Positions 11,333 through 23,966 are shown, counted from the stretch's first letter. The stretch is 64,000 bases of DNA from Symbiodinium microadriaticum (GCA_001939145.1 LSRX01000133.1:732760-796759); one strand, 5' to 3'. Program-made: numbers and translations. The notes: a model not told the origin generated them from the sequence alone.

Positions 11333-11503
11333 CTTGCAGGTTCATGGGTAGTTTATAAATGGGCTTATGTAGGTAGGGCAACTGTAGTTATAAGCCATAT
11401 TAAGGGGACTAACTAAATGGACTTATATAAGTAGGGTAACTATACTTATCGGCCATGTTAGCGGACTTGTAACCCCACTTGTAACTACCCATGAACCTCC
11501 AAG
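11333..11503 (-). mobile_element. MITE family A, copy 2
   Basis: The TIRs are CTTGCAGGTTCATGGGTAG and its complement. The core is in minus orientation and partly duplicated in tandem (TATAAGTAGGGTAACTATAC-like twice), giving 171 bp. Flanks are TA on the left and CA on the right. Confidence 0.85.
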
Positions 11504-11509
11504 CACCCT

Positions 11510-11940
11510 GGAGAAATCCTAAATCCTCAGCCTTGGACTAATTGAATTGAACCGGTAACCTGAGCTCGGAATCCCAAATCCCAAACCCTTCAAAACGTTG
11601 GCTGGTTGAGGGCCCAGGGTTAGCATTTAGAAACTATAGGGCCATAGGGATGTATAGGGCCTGAAGGTCCTCAAAGTTTCATCTGTTCCTAGAGCTTGCA
11701 GGGCTGTGGGAACGCAAGCCCAAACCCCCCTCTGCACATCAGCGCCCGGCAGCACGCAAACTTCACCAGGCCTGCGGTTGAGAAAAGGCTGTAAGTTGGG
11801 GGGCTGCAGAACAGCAAAACAACTAAACTCCACAAATCAAGTGGTAAACCTAAGCGGTAAGCTGAAACACCGAACGGCCTAATTAGGCGCGAAAGGGCTG
11901 AAGCCTATTTACGATGGTCTAAGAATTATGCCCAAACAGG
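11510..11940. other. Unique spacer
   Basis: A minus frame at 11627-11833 is open but unremarkable. No repeat or gene is recognised. Confidence 0.4.
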
Positions 11941-11994
11941 GTCGAAGGTGAAATGGCTTTTTGTTTGTGTATGCATATTGAATTGCTTAGGTTT

Positions 11995-12140
11995 GTATCG
12001 GTATGCATGCATGCATGCATGCATGCATGCATATTTTACATACATACATGCGTATATTGCATACATACATACGAAAAAACATTCATGCATGCATGCAGGT
12101 AGGCAGGCATGCAGGCTTACATCATACACCCATCCATACA

Positions 12141-12171
<31 letters not shown>

Positions 12172-12205
12172 CATACATACATACCTACATGCATACATAG
12201 ATCCA

Positions 12206-12236
<31 letters not shown>

Positions 12237-12365
12237 CATACATACATACCTACATACCTACATACCTACATACCTACATACCTACATACCTACATATGTA
12301 CATACGTGCGTACGTGCGTACGTACATACATGCATTGCATACATAGAGAGAAAAGGAGCCCGCGC

Positions 12366-12398
<33 letters not shown>

Positions 12399-12430
12399 CG
12401 AGAGAGAGAGAGAGAGAGAGAGCGAGACAT
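11995..12430. repeat. Compound ATGC, CATA and GA microsatellite
   Basis: ATGC units (12002-12030) lead into CATA/CATAC units with CCTA interruptions (12055-12345), then CGTACGTG steps and a GA run (12362-12425). Every open frame here encodes HTYI- or YVCM-type low-complexity peptide from the repeat. Confidence 0.95.
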
Positions 12431-12890
12431 ATGGCCTGGGATCGCGGCGGAGGATGGTTGCTGCTGATCCTAGCTCATCCCCCAAACTTCAATCCTGGAA
12501 GCCCCACTCCTCACGCCTCACGTTTGCAATGCTTGAAGTACTCAGTCAAAGAATGGCATGGGTTTAGGGTTTAGGGCTTAGATGGAAAAGCCCCCCGCAC
12601 CCCGCTGACTCCCTCCCATGAGCCCTGCACCCAATGTTGTCGCAGTCAGAGGTGTCATAGACCTTGCAAACAGAATGCTTCAGGTCTGCGGAAAAGGGCT
12701 GAACACCAGCCACCCCTGGTTCAGTTGCGAGTTGGACGTCTGATAGCTTGCGGACTGCATTCAGACTGGTGCACGGGCAACAGAAAGCACAAAACTGGGG
12801 TTGTGCACTGCAGTGGACAGGAATCAACTCACGTCGCGATATGACTGATGCCCGGCCGCCGGCAGTAGCAGTCAGAGATGGGCTTAGAAA
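12430..12890. other. Unique spacer
   Basis: A short TTTAGGG pair lies at 12559-12572. The minus frame 12564-12827 has no recognisable domain. Confidence 0.4.
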
Positions 12891-12896
12891 GACTTA

Positions 12897-13005
12897 CTGG
12901 GAGGTTCATGGTAGTTGTAAGTAGGGTTATAAGTCCCCTAATATGGGTTATAAGTATAGTCACCCTACTTATAACCACACTCATAACTACCCATGAACCT
13001 CCAAG
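12897..13005 (+). mobile_element. MITE family A, copy 3
   Basis: 109 bp with near-perfect TIRs (left end CTGGGAGG, right end CCTCCAAG), plus-oriented core, and TA on both flanks. Confidence 0.9.
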
Positions 13006-13338
13006 TAAGGCTTTGCATGAGATCATGCATGCATTGCATGGATGGTTGGATAGCAGGGCCCGACGAAAATACAGTCATGCCTAGATTCATACATAATACG
13101 TACATACAGCCATTACCGCCATGTGTGCAGACTGATGTGCATGCACCTGTGGCATCAGATGGTTCTCCCCAGTTGCGTAAATGAGGATCTGATGTAACAT
13201 TGGCAGCATCGAACTTAGTGTTTGCTCCATTTCCCTAAACCTCACCAGTCCCATGTAAACCCCTAGGCCCTAAACCGCCTAAACCCTCCAATACCCTGAA
13301 CCTGCAGAACCCGTAGAGACCTCTTGTGCAACCCGCAA

Positions 13339-13382
13339 CTAAACCCTAAACCCTAAACCTTAAACCCTAAACCCTAAACCTT
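13339..13382 (-). repeat. CCCTAAA array
   Basis: Six units, one of them CCTTAAA. Confidence 0.9.
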
Positions 13383-13440
13383 ATGATGCCGACACGTGGC
13401 GCATTCGTCGGCCGACGGCTTCACACAACCGACCACTGGA

Positions 13441-13650
13441 AGGCAGCCTCTTAAGGGCACCATAGGAGGGACCCCCAGAAGGGACCCCTACTAATCCTAA
13501 TAAAGCGCCTAAAGAATTTCAAGGGTCCCAGGAGGGACCCCTTCTCCCTAATCCTAATACCTTATATAACCATTATATACCCCCTTATATAATCCGAATA
13601 AAGCCCCTCCATAACCCCAAGGTCCCTTTAAGGGTCTCTCCTTTACTCCC
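13441..13650 (-). mobile_element. Dispersed repeat family K, copy 1
   Basis: The stretch AGGAGGGACCCCCAGAAGGG with ACTAATCCTAATAAAG is the reverse complement of 54592-54650. Both copies have AT-rich TATAACC/GGTTATA sequence alongside. TIRs are not clear. Confidence 0.5.
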
Positions 13651-13690
13651 TTGGAGCCTCTGGCGTCTATAGGGCTTAAGGCTGCTTTAG

Positions 13691-13800
13691 ATATGGGCAG
13701 TTCTCTGAATGAGGGTCCCTTTTGGGGGTCCCTTTTAAAAGAGTGCCTCACTATATTGGGGACCCAAAAAGGGATCCCTAATTTAGAGAACTACCCATAT
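13691..13800 (+). mobile_element. MITE family B, copy 3
   Basis: Arms ATATGGGCAGTTCTCTGAAT and the complementary ATTTAGAGAACTACCCATAT; core GTGCCTCACTATATTGGGG. 110 bp. Confidence 0.85.
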
Positions 13801-14380
13801 AGAGTTTAGGATGTCGGTGCCCGGCTCCAGTTTAGGGGTTTAGGGTTTAAGGGTGTTGAGATTAGGATATCGCTTTTTTGTAAGGGCGAGGTTTAGGGTT
13901 TGCGGTTTTGGGCTTGGGGCTCAAAGTTTTTTGGGGTTAGGGTTCACGGCGAGGCAATCCCTTTAGAGTTGCTTTTTGGGTTCTTGTCAGGGTTCTCATA
14001 AGGGCTGTGATAGTGTTGGGGTTCCTGTAAGGGTTCCTACATGGATTTAGGGTTCCCTGTAGGGTGTCGAGAAGGGCGGTATCAAGTTTCGGGGGGGCCT
14101 CTGGGGGTTTCAGTATGGTGTTATGAGCATGTTAAAAGTTTAAGGGCTTTTTGGTTTTAGAAGATACCTTGGGGTTTCAGTTTTGAGGTTTTAGGACTTG
14201 AGGATTTTTGATCTGCTACAAGGTCGCCAATCTACTAACACCACTTCCTCCAAGGTAGCCATTCTGATTGTGTGCGATTCCCCTTAAGATAGACATGGCA
14301 AGCTGTGCGTCCCAACAAGGAAGCCAGACTGAAGGCAGGGTGGCCCGTGCGAATCAGGGTTTTCCACTCTATCTGCAGTG
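13800..14380. other. G-rich spacer of decayed telomere-like text
   Basis: Many isolated GGGTTT and TTAGGG words without phase suggest an old array mutated past recognition. No gene is seen. Confidence 0.4.
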
Positions 14381-14382
14381 GC

Positions 14383-14415
<33 letters not shown>

Positions 14416-14446
14416 CAGTAGTAGTAGTAGTAGTAGTAGTAGTAGG
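14383..14446 (+). repeat. (TAG)n trinucleotide microsatellite
   Basis: About 20 TAG/GTA units with a single CAG interruption. One frame is all stop codons; another gives poly-Val. Confidence 0.95.
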
Positions 14447-14717
14447 AGGCCCCATGGCCCTTCAGCAGAGACCGCAACCCTCTTGAGATTCCACAGAGCG
14501 GAACCTTCCTCCCTGAATCCCGGACCCTAGCCTTACTTACCTACATAGTCCGTCATCCCGGTTACTAGTAGTAGGGGTCGAGGGTAGCCACTCTAGGGCT
14601 TGCTGGATAGTGTTGTGACCGACCCCCCCCCACCCGCATGCACCTGCGCGGGTATGTTCGTGATTGATTTGGAGCTGTGGTTGCAAAGCGGAGAAACTCA
14701 GTTTTGGCGACTGTTGC

Positions 14718-14815
14718 AGGGGCCTTAATCATTAGAATAGGGTTTTGCGCTCCTTTGTAGTATCGATGTAACAAGGAACCCTAAGGAATCAAATTGGTAA
14801 TCATTTAGGCCCCTA
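14718..14815 (+). mobile_element. Family E element, copy 2
   Basis: AGGGGCCTTAATCATTAGAA at the left and TAATCATTTAGGCCCCTAT at the right, with GGAACCCTAAGGAA between. A partial tandem copy of its right half follows at 14823-14890. Confidence 0.75.
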
Positions 14816-14944
14816 TATTGATTGTTGAAGTCAGGAAAGGAACCTTAAGGAACCATATTGATAATCATCTAGGCTCCTATAATATTTTTGTTGAAGTCAG
14901 GAGCGTGACAGGCCAACTTGAAATCCTGGAACCCTTAAGGTAAA

Positions 14945-14978
14945 GGGTTGAGGGTTCAGGGTTTAGGGTTTAGGGTGT
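14945..14978 (+). repeat. TTTAGGG array
   Basis: Four units with one TTCAGGG. Confidence 0.85.
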
Positions 14979-14979
14979 T

Positions 14980-15930
14980 CGAGCCAGCCCTACGCCGATC
15001 GGCCTTTGGGGTTCGAATTTGATCCAAGAGCCGGCCTGTCAGCTGCGTCTCGCTGCTGCAGTTGTTTTGCAGGTTGATGGGGCAGCTCTCCACCTTCGTG
15101 CACAGAAGAGCCCTCAACACGAGGGTTGCTGGTTCCTTGGTTTGGGGCCATTTTAAAAAAATGATCATTGTTAAACCTTATTGGGTTTTGTTGTAACAAA
15201 AGTGTAAAGTTGTAGCGAAGAAGGACCTAGGTTTTTAGTGTCCAGGGTTACATCGCTCTGATTCAGCCCTGATTTCCCCAAGACCAGTTGAGCAAACCCT
15301 GAACCCCCAGACCTCCAAGGGAAGGTTCGACTAGTTGAGGAGCCCCGGTATTCTGAGTAAGCAAGGTGCACCTGGTCTTAATAAGACACCCTAAACAGTA
15401 AAACTGTCCAACTGCCTTCCGCCCTTTAAGTAAACCCTGCATTCTGAGTACCCCACAGCTGTTCCACCGTAGCCCGTGTCGCAGGTCCACTGCGTCGTGA
15501 GAACGAAGCCGGTATGCCTCAAGAAGATCAAGGCAAGGATGTGTATAATAGGGGTCTTGATCATTAGAATACGGTTTTGCAGTAGATGTTCGTACAGCGA
15601 TATCAGAACTATGAGGGAATACAACTTATGAAGGAGGATTACAATCGAAGATCCTACCATCCTTGCCCCTTAAGGGCTCAGGACTTTCTGGCTTTCGGTT
15701 TATGGGGTATTAGAGCTCTTTGGGGTTTAGGAATTAAGTCCTACTGCCTTGTTGGGTTTGGGCCTTTTTTTTTGGGTGAAACTCTGGGATGTGCTTCCTG
15801 GCATTATACTCAATAGGGCCATACTACACCAAGAAATTGCGGCCAGCGAGTACTTATTCGACCACAGATGAAGAGCATCTGGGGACAAGGCTTGAGTGCT
15901 AGTGGCCAGGGGAGAAGAAGCCCGAAGCGC
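14980..15930. other. Unique spacer with weak open frames
   Basis: Minus frames at 14956-15199 and 15171-15660 overlap in different phases and plus 15586-15816 is also open. A family E-like left end (GGGGTCTTGATCATTAGAA) occurs at 15551. No motif is recognised. Confidence 0.35.
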
Positions 15931-16034
15931 TAAACCCTACACCCGTAAGTTAGAGGTTTAGGGTTGAAGGCCTAAGCCCCTAAACCCTAAACCCCTAAAC
16001 CCCTAATTAAACCCTAAACCCTAAAACCCTGAAG
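15930..16034. repeat. Mixed-orientation telomere-type array
   Basis: A TTTAGGG pair facing one way at 15955-15965 is followed by CCCTAAA units facing the other way to 16034. Confidence 0.85.
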
Positions 16035-16376
16035 CCATTGAATGTCACCGGCTTGGAGCCTCAGGATGCAAGTGCAGGGGCTTTCGGCGCTATCCCGCGC
16101 TTATGCAACATCTTACCCAGCGCTATAACCCTCTAAAAATAATCAGAAAACCATGAAATCCATATCTATCCTTACCGAATCCCGGAAACACAGGTTTTGC
16201 TCAAAGAGACCAGCCTCATATTACCTCTACAAACCCTGTCAAGGGAATTAAGAGATACATTGGTGCCCTCATAGCTTCTGTGTCATCTTCAAGCTCTGTT
16301 GTCCAGAGAGTTTCAGGGGTTCGGCAGATTAGGGCTCCCACAGACGAGACTATCATCGGGCTTTTATGTGGTTTTC

Positions 16377-16490
16377 TAGGGTTTAGGGTTTAAGGTTTAG
16401 GGTTTAAGGTTTAGGGTTTAGGGTTTAGGGTTTAAGGTTTAAGGTTTAGGGTTTAAGGTTTAGGGTTTAAGGTTTAGGGTTTGGGGTGTA
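16377..16490 (+). repeat. TTTAGGG/TTTAAGG array with 14-bp period
   Basis: Alternation of TTTAGGG and the variant TTTAAGG gives a 14-bp dimer repeated about six times. Confidence 0.92.
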
Positions 16491-16614
16491 GGGTATTCGG
16501 GTTCATTGGGTTGTGGGATTTCGGAGTCGGCCTGGCACATGGCCGGCTGGGGCTCCCTGCGATGTCGCTGGCGTGGGGCAGACGGTGTGGTTGCATCTCA
16601 GCAGAGAGGCTTTA

Positions 16615-16730
16615 CTTGGAGGTTCATGTGTAGTTAGAAGTGGGGTTTATAAGTCCCCTAATATGGCTTATAATATAGGTATAGTTACCATACTTATAAC
16701 CCCATTTATAACTACCCATGAACCTCCAAG
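16615..16730 (+). mobile_element. MITE family A, copy 4
   Basis: 116 bp, TIRs intact (right end AACCTCCAAG), TA on both flanks. Confidence 0.9.
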
Positions 16731-16731
16731 T

Positions 16732-17300
16732 AGGGCTTCAACCCAGGGTTCAGATATTAAGCTTGAGGGATGAGGGCTTCGGGAGTAGAAGGGTCTGGGG
16801 CTGGGCAGCTTGCACAGGGCAAAGATGGGAGATCAAGCAAGAATCATCGATGACACCTGCATGACGATGCAAGGGCTAGTGGTACCACTGCCGGTGATGG
16901 CTCTGTTGGTGTTCGTGTTGTCGGTGGTGCTATGTATGCTTGGTGCTACGATCGATTGTGGCGAGTCTCCGACAAAAGCAAGTTGGGGGGTGGGAGGTGG
17001 GGTGGGGTGGTGCTTCCTCCTGCACATCACATTGTTCGAAACTCTTTGAAAACAATCCGCAACCTAAAAAGGCAAGAACAAGAAACAAGACAGTATCATG
17101 CAGGGAAATGATGCTCTTGACCACATCTTCAGCCCTCAAGCCTCATAATCTGGGCCTCGTCTAACCCAGATAGGGGGCCTTAATACATGAGGGCGTTTCG
17201 GAGCCCTGAACCCCTCCCCCCTAATTCTGAATAGGTCTTAAAGGGCAGGGCTGATTTGGGGAAACTTCGCCCCTTTTTATGTTATGATTGAGGGTTATTT
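16732..17300. other. Unique spacer
   Basis: Plus 16810-17049 and minus 16833-17139 are open together. The plus frame has a hydrophobic stretch (LPVMALLVFVLSVVL) but no other support. Confidence 0.3.
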
Positions 17301-17308
17301 AAAGAAAG

Positions 17309-17406
17309 GGGGAAGTGATTAAGTACCAATACTATTTTGGCGTTCCTTACTATAAATTCTTGCATAATATATCCCAAAACTCTATTCAACTTACTCAGGC
17401 CCCTAC
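17309..17406 (-). mobile_element. Family E element, copy 3
   Basis: GATTAAGTACCAATACTATT, then TATCCCAAAACTCTATTC, and the end ACTCAGGCCCCTA. Same order as the copy at 5902. Confidence 0.7.
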
Positions 17407-17572
17407 AGTAGATCTAGATGCACGTATCGTTATCTTCTTTTTGCACGCTGCAACTGTGTTGCTTCTGGCAGGACCCGGGCCCTAGCCCCCACGAGCTTCA
17501 TGCACAGCATGCGGACTGAGGCTCCGGCATCGGTGCAGCCCAAATGAGGGACCGGTTTGGCTCCTTGGCAAC

Positions 17573-17701
17573 AACCCTAAACCCTAAACCCTAAAACCCT
17601 AAGTCCCTAAGTCCCTAAATCCCAAATCCCCAAACCCTAAACCGAACAACAAAAAACACCTCACACAAGCTCTGGTGCCCTCCCTCCCTCCCTCCCTCCC
17701 T
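17573..17701 (-). repeat. CCCTAAA array followed by a CCCT run
   Basis: Units mutate to GTCCCTAA and ATCCCAA along 17573-17645. A (CCCT)n run sits at 17679-17701. Confidence 0.88.
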
Positions 17702-17939
17702 AAACGTATGTCTTTCAGGCCTATGGTTCCTGATGAGTGTAGTTGCCAGAGTTTAGGGCCCTGAGGCCGTTCTTCCTGAGCCCGGAAACTCCTCAAGCGC
17801 CTAATTTTTGTTTTTCGAAACCCTTAAACTCAAACCTCCTAAACCCTAAACCCCGAAACCCCTGCATGTTGACCCCTGAATCCGGGACTTTGGGGGGTTG
17901 TAGGTGTCAGGAGCAAGGATTCGATCCCTCCGCCCTCAG

Positions 17940-18400
17940 GTAAACCAATACCGAAACCCTTTTGGGGGTTTCGGGTTGTAGGGTTCAGGGTATGGGTTCA
18001 GGGCTTGGGGTTTCGGCTATCGAACTCCTCCATAGAAGCTGTATAAGACCCTTCATCTTTATGAAATCCTTATTGTAGGGCCCCTGAACCCAAGTAGGCC
18101 CCCCCGCGATGTTCCCTGCAGGGCACAAACCGACGGTGGCAGTCCTCTTGGGTTTAGGTTCAGGCTTCGGCGAGTTTTGGGGGGTTGGGCCCTCCGATCG
18201 GCTTCCGAAAATACCGGCTTGGGGCGGAGGCTTGTCGGGCTTAGGAGCCCGGGTCTGTGTGGAGACTCGGTGTTCTTTTTGAGAGGTGCGGGCAGGGTTT
18301 GTAAGGTGTGTCCGTGTAAGTCTAAGCATCAAAGACGGTTGCGAATCAACCAACGTCGTCGCTGCCTCCGGAGACCCGAACCCTGAAATTGCCCGCTTCT
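17940..18400 (-). other. Unique segment, long minus open frame without motif
   Basis: Minus 17985-18353 is open for 122 codons and is rich in Pro, Lys and Thr. A frame of this length is expected several times by chance in this window and no domain is visible. Confidence 0.25.
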
Positions 18401-18554
18401 CCCGAAACGAAACCTCGGGGTTTAGGGTTTAACTCCAAGTCAGCAATGTAAGGCTATGAGGTTTCAGCAGGGGGAGTTCAGGTTCCAAGATTACTGGTTC
18501 CCTGTTGGGGCCAGATTTAAAAATCGTCACTGTTCATCCCTTTTTCGGGATTTT

Positions 18555-18586
18555 TTTAATCACCAAATATTTTAATCACCAAATAT
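18555..18586. repeat. 16-bp tandem duplication
   Basis: TTTAATCACCAAATAT occurs twice head to tail. Confidence 0.9.
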
Positions 18587-18938
18587 GTAAAAAGTGTATC
18601 CAACAAGGACCCAGATTAAGAGCTCAGAAGAAGCCAGGATGCATCATCCCTGGAAGCCTTGGAGTTGGTATTGGCAGCATTCTCAGGGAGGGGCAGGGGC
18701 CCCTGATAGAAGGGCCTTAATACTCCGAAGAGGGCTTTGGAGGCATAGTGTGTCACTATAAATGACTATAAATAGAAGAAGAGAAGCCCAACATAGTTTG
18801 GGGAATTATTTAGGAACCCATACTAAACCGGCGGAGTGGTCCCGACGTAGGGGCTCTCGCAGAAGATATCGCAGGTGTCCCCGGGCCTCGGCCCATCTGG
18901 CTGAAAAGCTCTCCCCTCCCCGCAGAGTAAGAGTAGTA

Positions 18939-19049
18939 CTTGGAGGTTCATGGGTAGCTATAAGTGGGGTTATAAGTCCCCTAATATGGGTCATAAGTAT
19001 AGTTACCCTACTTCTTTTCCCTATGTATAACTACCTATACACCCCCAAG
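18939..19049 (+). mobile_element. MITE family A, copy 5
   Basis: 111 bp. The right half is mutated (CTACTTCTTTTCCCTATG replaces the usual CTACTTATAACCCC) but the end CCCCCAAG and TA flanks on both sides remain. Confidence 0.88.
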
Positions 19050-19182
19050 TAGGCTTGCAGGCTTTAGGCTTTATTAGGGTACTAGTAGTGGCAGTGATAA
19101 TCGCATCAGCAGCAGCAGCAGTAGCAGCTTAACCCCGTGGCTACATCCTACAAACTTCGAAAAGGCTTAGGTTTTTTTGGGG

Positions 19183-19250
19183 GGTTTAGGGCTTAGGGTT
19201 TAGGGTTTAGGGTTAGGGTTTAGGGTTAGGGTTTAGGGTTTAGGGTTTAG
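19183..19250 (+). repeat. TTTAGGG array
   Basis: Includes two units shortened to TTAGGG, the vertebrate-type hexamer, within otherwise TTTAGGG sequence. Confidence 0.92.
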
Positions 19251-19374
19251 AAGAAGCCTGCAGCTTCTGAGGCGAGTGCATCACGTCGGTGCAATTGGAT
19301 GCATCGTAGAGGCAATTGCTCTCCAGCGACTGGCGAGTTGAAGATTGCAAGGCTGAGAAAGGCTCTCGTGATTT

Positions 19375-19560
19375 AGAGTTAATTTATAGGGTTGGGTCTT
19401 AGGGTTTATAGGGCTTATAGGGTTTATAGTAATTTATGGGGTTTAGAGTTTTTGGGGTTAGGGTTTAGGGCTTAGGGCTTAGGGTTTTCGGGTTTCCGCG
19501 GCGAAGAGAACCGAGTTTGGAGCTGTGGCCTTGCAGAGGTTGCTTAGGGTTTAGGGTGAG
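19375..19560 (+). repeat. Degenerate TTTATAGGG/TTAGGG segment
   Basis: Repeated TTTATAGGG and GCTTAGGG words in loose phase. Confidence 0.7.
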
Positions 19561-20530
19561 ACGGCTTGAAAATTCAGGATTTTGCTGTTTTAGGATTTAG
19601 GGGCCTGTGGTTCATGGGCACCTGTGCTGACTGCCTTGAGTTCCAAATGTCTGAGCCAGCTTGTACTAGAGCTTACAGGGTTTAGGGCTTAGGGCTTCGC
19701 GCTTTTCGTCCCTTATGTTGACCCCATTGCATGAAAAATAGCGAGCCTTAATACGCATTCATCAGACGAGGGCTTTGGGTATGTTCTGGTATAAGTATCC
19801 CACAGGAGTTATCTTGGTAAACAGTCCGACAGCCCATATTGAACTCTACTGACGTATCCCCGTAGCAGGACCACAGCCTCGCAGGGCAGAAGTTCGTCGC
19901 AACCGGTGAGGTGCACGTCCAAAGTGCAATCCTTTTCCGGTGGCTGGATAAGGGTTTATAGGCGGTGCGATGTGGTTTTTGGGCTTGGACTTCAGGGAGT
20001 GCGTGGTTAGGGTTTGAGGTGTAGGGTTAGAATGCAGGGTAAGGATGCGAACTTAGGGTTGAACATGTGGGAGGTGTTAGCTTAGGGCTTAGAATCTGGG
20101 GTTTCAGGTGTGGGTGCATTGTTAGGATTTAGAATTTGGTGTTGAAGGTGTGGGTGTGGGTGAGGGTTTCGGGTTTAGGGACGACGTCTCGTCCCCTGCT
20201 AGGCTTCCTGTGACACCTCAGCGCACGGCTCGCCTTTGGATCAGTTGGGCTCTCAAATGTAGGAGTCGCTTACTGTCAGTTGTGTTGCCGTGTGTCTGCC
20301 TGCTAGCAGTCAACTCACAACTAGAGGAACATACCGAACCACGCGTTGGGGTTGAGGGATTTCAAAGTTTGTTGTGCGCAGAGATTCCAAGCTCATGCGG
20401 TTTATTCGAGTTCTTGGGTTTGGGGAGTTGGGATGTTGGATTGCGGCAACGTGCACCCAAAAGAGCAGCTTTGGCCAACACAGCCAGCACCCTAAACCCT
20501 AAACCTCACGCCCTCGACTCTGCACCCCAC
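19560..20530. other. Unique spacer with a 134-codon plus frame
   Basis: The frame 20150-20554 is open and its middle (KCRSRLLSVVLPCVCLLAV) is hydrophobic, but its C-terminal end reads through CCCTAAA sequence (TLNPKP). I do not accept it as a gene. Confidence 0.3.
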
Positions 20531-20535
20531 CCCCA

Positions 20536-20608
20536 TTTAGGGCTTAGGGTTTAGGGGTTAGGTGATTAGGGTTTAGGGTATAGGGTTCAGGTTTTAGGGC
20601 TTAGGGCC
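20536..20608 (+). repeat. TTTAGGG array
   Basis: Eight or nine degenerate units ending 15 bp before the giant tetranucleotide tract. Confidence 0.85.
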
Positions 20609-20622
20609 GAACCTTAGTCTCG

Positions 20623-21571
<949 letters not shown>

Positions 21572-21599
21572 AGAGCCCTACTCCCTGGACCCTGTCCTT

Positions 21600-22470
21600 A
21601 CCCCAAAGTAAACCCGAAGCCCTAAGCACGAATTTCTGACTCCTAAACCCTAAACGCAAAATGACCCCAAACCCCAAACTCCATGAAGCTTTGGGGGGTC
21701 CAGAGTTTAGGGTTTAGGGTTATCCTGGCCCCTCGTGGCTAAGGCCCTCCTACGAGCCGCTTTGCTGAGGCCCTCGCCGCACGCGTGCTGCAGGTATGCG
21801 AGACTTGGCCGATATACCTCGGGGGGTCAGGGATTGGGGCTATTAGGTTTGTCGGATTTAAGGTTCATTTAGGGTTTTGGGGAGTTTGGGGTTTAGGTTT
21901 TGGGAGTTTGGGGTTTTGGGCATCTCGGCCATGTGGCCGTACTTGGGCTTGCGGCTTCTGGACAGTGAGGAGTAGAGCTTTGTTTCTACTTCCGGCTACT
22001 GGAGATAGCACTGTGGGTAGGCTCGTGACTTCAAGAACAATCACCCTACCCTTAGCCGCACTTCCATGCGCCCATCCTCCTTCGAGTATAAACCCAGGCC
22101 CAAGACGGAGTGGCTTGGGATTCAGTGTTTATCTTCTTTGTCCTAAGTCCAAGGTTGCTTTCGGTCCAGCTTTTTGGCTGCGACTCGAGGTCTATCTTAA
22201 AAAACACACCGCTTGTTTGCTGGCTCTACCCTCAAGCACTGAGCCTCGACCTCCCTCCCTAACTCCGCGATTGCAGTCAATCTTGGGGCCTTGCATGAGA
22301 CTCATTAGGCTGTAGGGTTATGCTAACAATGCTAATACGGTAATACGACGTATTCAAGTCCCTACTGAACTGTTGCACAGTTCTCAACCCGAATACCCCG
22401 AGTGATTCATCAAGCATCCTTACCCCAATGCCCTGTTTGCCGCCTGGAGAGCGATAGGATAGGGTTGAGG
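21600..22470. other. Unique spacer with a 176-codon plus frame
   Basis: 21785-22315 is open from a GTG. Its first third reads through decayed TTTAGGG text (LGFWGVWGLGFG). No motif or splice signal stands out, so it is not called. Confidence 0.3.
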
Positions 22471-22475
22471 GTTTA

Positions 22476-22585
22476 CTTGGAGGTTCATGGGTAGTTATAA
22501 GTGGGGTTATAAGTTCCCTAATATGGCTTGTAAGTATAGTTACCCTACTTATAACCCCAGTTATAACTACCCATGAACCTCCAAG
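22476..22585 (+). mobile_element. MITE family A, copy 6
   Basis: 110 bp with intact TIRs. Left flank TA, right flank CA. Confidence 0.9.
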
Positions 22586-22589
22586 CAGG

Positions 22590-23480
22590 GTTGAGGCTTT
22601 AGGGTCCACCACAACCTCGCGGCAGATGCGTTAAGCAGTTTAGCCCAGGCCACGCATCGGTGCATTGCCAACGGTTGCCGGTCCTTCGTTTTGGAATGGG
22701 GAATTAGAGTGGGCGATGATTACGAAGTTGAGGGCTCGCGGCCTCGCAGCGTGGGCCTGGGGTTTAGGGATTTGCGAGTTTTGCCAATGCTCGCACTGGA
22801 CCCTGCGCCCCTGAACCCCGAAAACTCTTGAAAGCTCCCCGCCCGAAGCCCAAAGCTACATAATCCGACACAGTTGGGTTCTGCCTTTTGTATTTTAAAT
22901 GGCTATACCATTGTCTTGCAAGGTCGTATAATTTGTCATAAAGTGGCTGCCTCGACCAAGGCTGCACTGCTTCTGGTACCATTGCATATAAGGGAGTTTC
23001 AAGCAGGTTTGATAGGGACTGCGCCGGGATGTGTGGGATGTTCTTAGGGCTGCACCTATAGATTCATCAAGGTTTGGGATGTCGTGGGTTGCCACCGATC
23101 ACCCGAGAACACCGAGCATGCCCAGCCCCTGGAACCCGGACCCTAAACCCAAAAAACCTCATTAAGGGTTTTTGTTTTAAAGTGCGCTGACCCTTTCACT
23201 CCGCAGAGGTCAACGGTCCACCCTGAGAGGGTGTGCACTAAAGCGCTTAAGCAGAATGTCGCTTTAGGGTTTAGGGTTTAGGGTGTCTAGATCCTCAACC
23301 CGTCGCTGAACACGAATGGGTTTAGGGTTTAGGGTTCAAGTGGAAGAGAGCATGAAGCCTAACACCAATATGCTGGAACCCCAGAGCTTGATAACAGAAC
23401 CCAGTTTTACGCCCCCTACTGAAGGAATGTTCCTTAACCTACTTTTGTTTAATGGCTTCTTGTCACACGAACCTAAAACC
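22590..23480. other. Unique spacer
   Basis: Two short TTTAGGG clusters at 23264-23284 and 23319-23335. Minus frames 22764-23095 overlap in different phases. Nothing is recognised. Confidence 0.4.
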
Positions 23481-23485
23481 AAACA

Positions 23486-23966
23486 AGTATAATCCCTTCC
23501 CACTAATATTAAATCCCCCCCTAATATTAAAATTGCCGCCCCCAAAATTAGGGTTTCGGGCCTACAATTGAAAGTTAATTAAAAACATTAGGGGGGGGCC
23601 TAGGATTGTATGAGTTTTACTAGAGGGAAGACTACAGTAGTACTAAACCGAAAGGAAGAGGGCTGTAGGGTTTAGGGGCTTAGAGCTGAGGGCTTAGGGT
23701 TTAAGGCTCTAGCGCTCAGGGGTCAAGGGCTTAATTAATTAAGGTTTAGGGTTTAAGGCTTTAGAGCTTAGGGGTCCCTAAACCCTTAACCCTCTCTCCC
23801 TCCCTACGCAGCCGGAAGGGCTGCGTAGGAATCGGTCGTTGTGTCTGACTGTCTGATTGACCCGGGTGCGCCCAAAACCTCCCTAATATTAAAATCCAAC
23901 CCCCGAAATCCAATTTTAATATTACGGAGTGGGGGGGCCTTTTAATAATAGGGGGAAGGGATTACT
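23486..23966. mobile_element. Possible element J with AGTAATCCCTTCCC ends
   Basis: The left end AGTATAATCCCTTCCC and right end GGGAAGGGATTACT are inverted, each followed inward by TAATATTAAA or its complement. The interior holds decayed TTTAGGG units (23664-23780). It could be one 481-bp element or two smaller ones. Confidence 0.5.

Noticed and set aside
12109-12567. 152-codon plus frame with a HTYI repeat and an RERERE part
   Set aside because: Direct translation of CATA and GA microsatellites.
17905-17945. tRNA-like B box (GGATTCGATCC)
   Set aside because: No matching five-base T-arm stem, A box or acceptor stem could be found around it.
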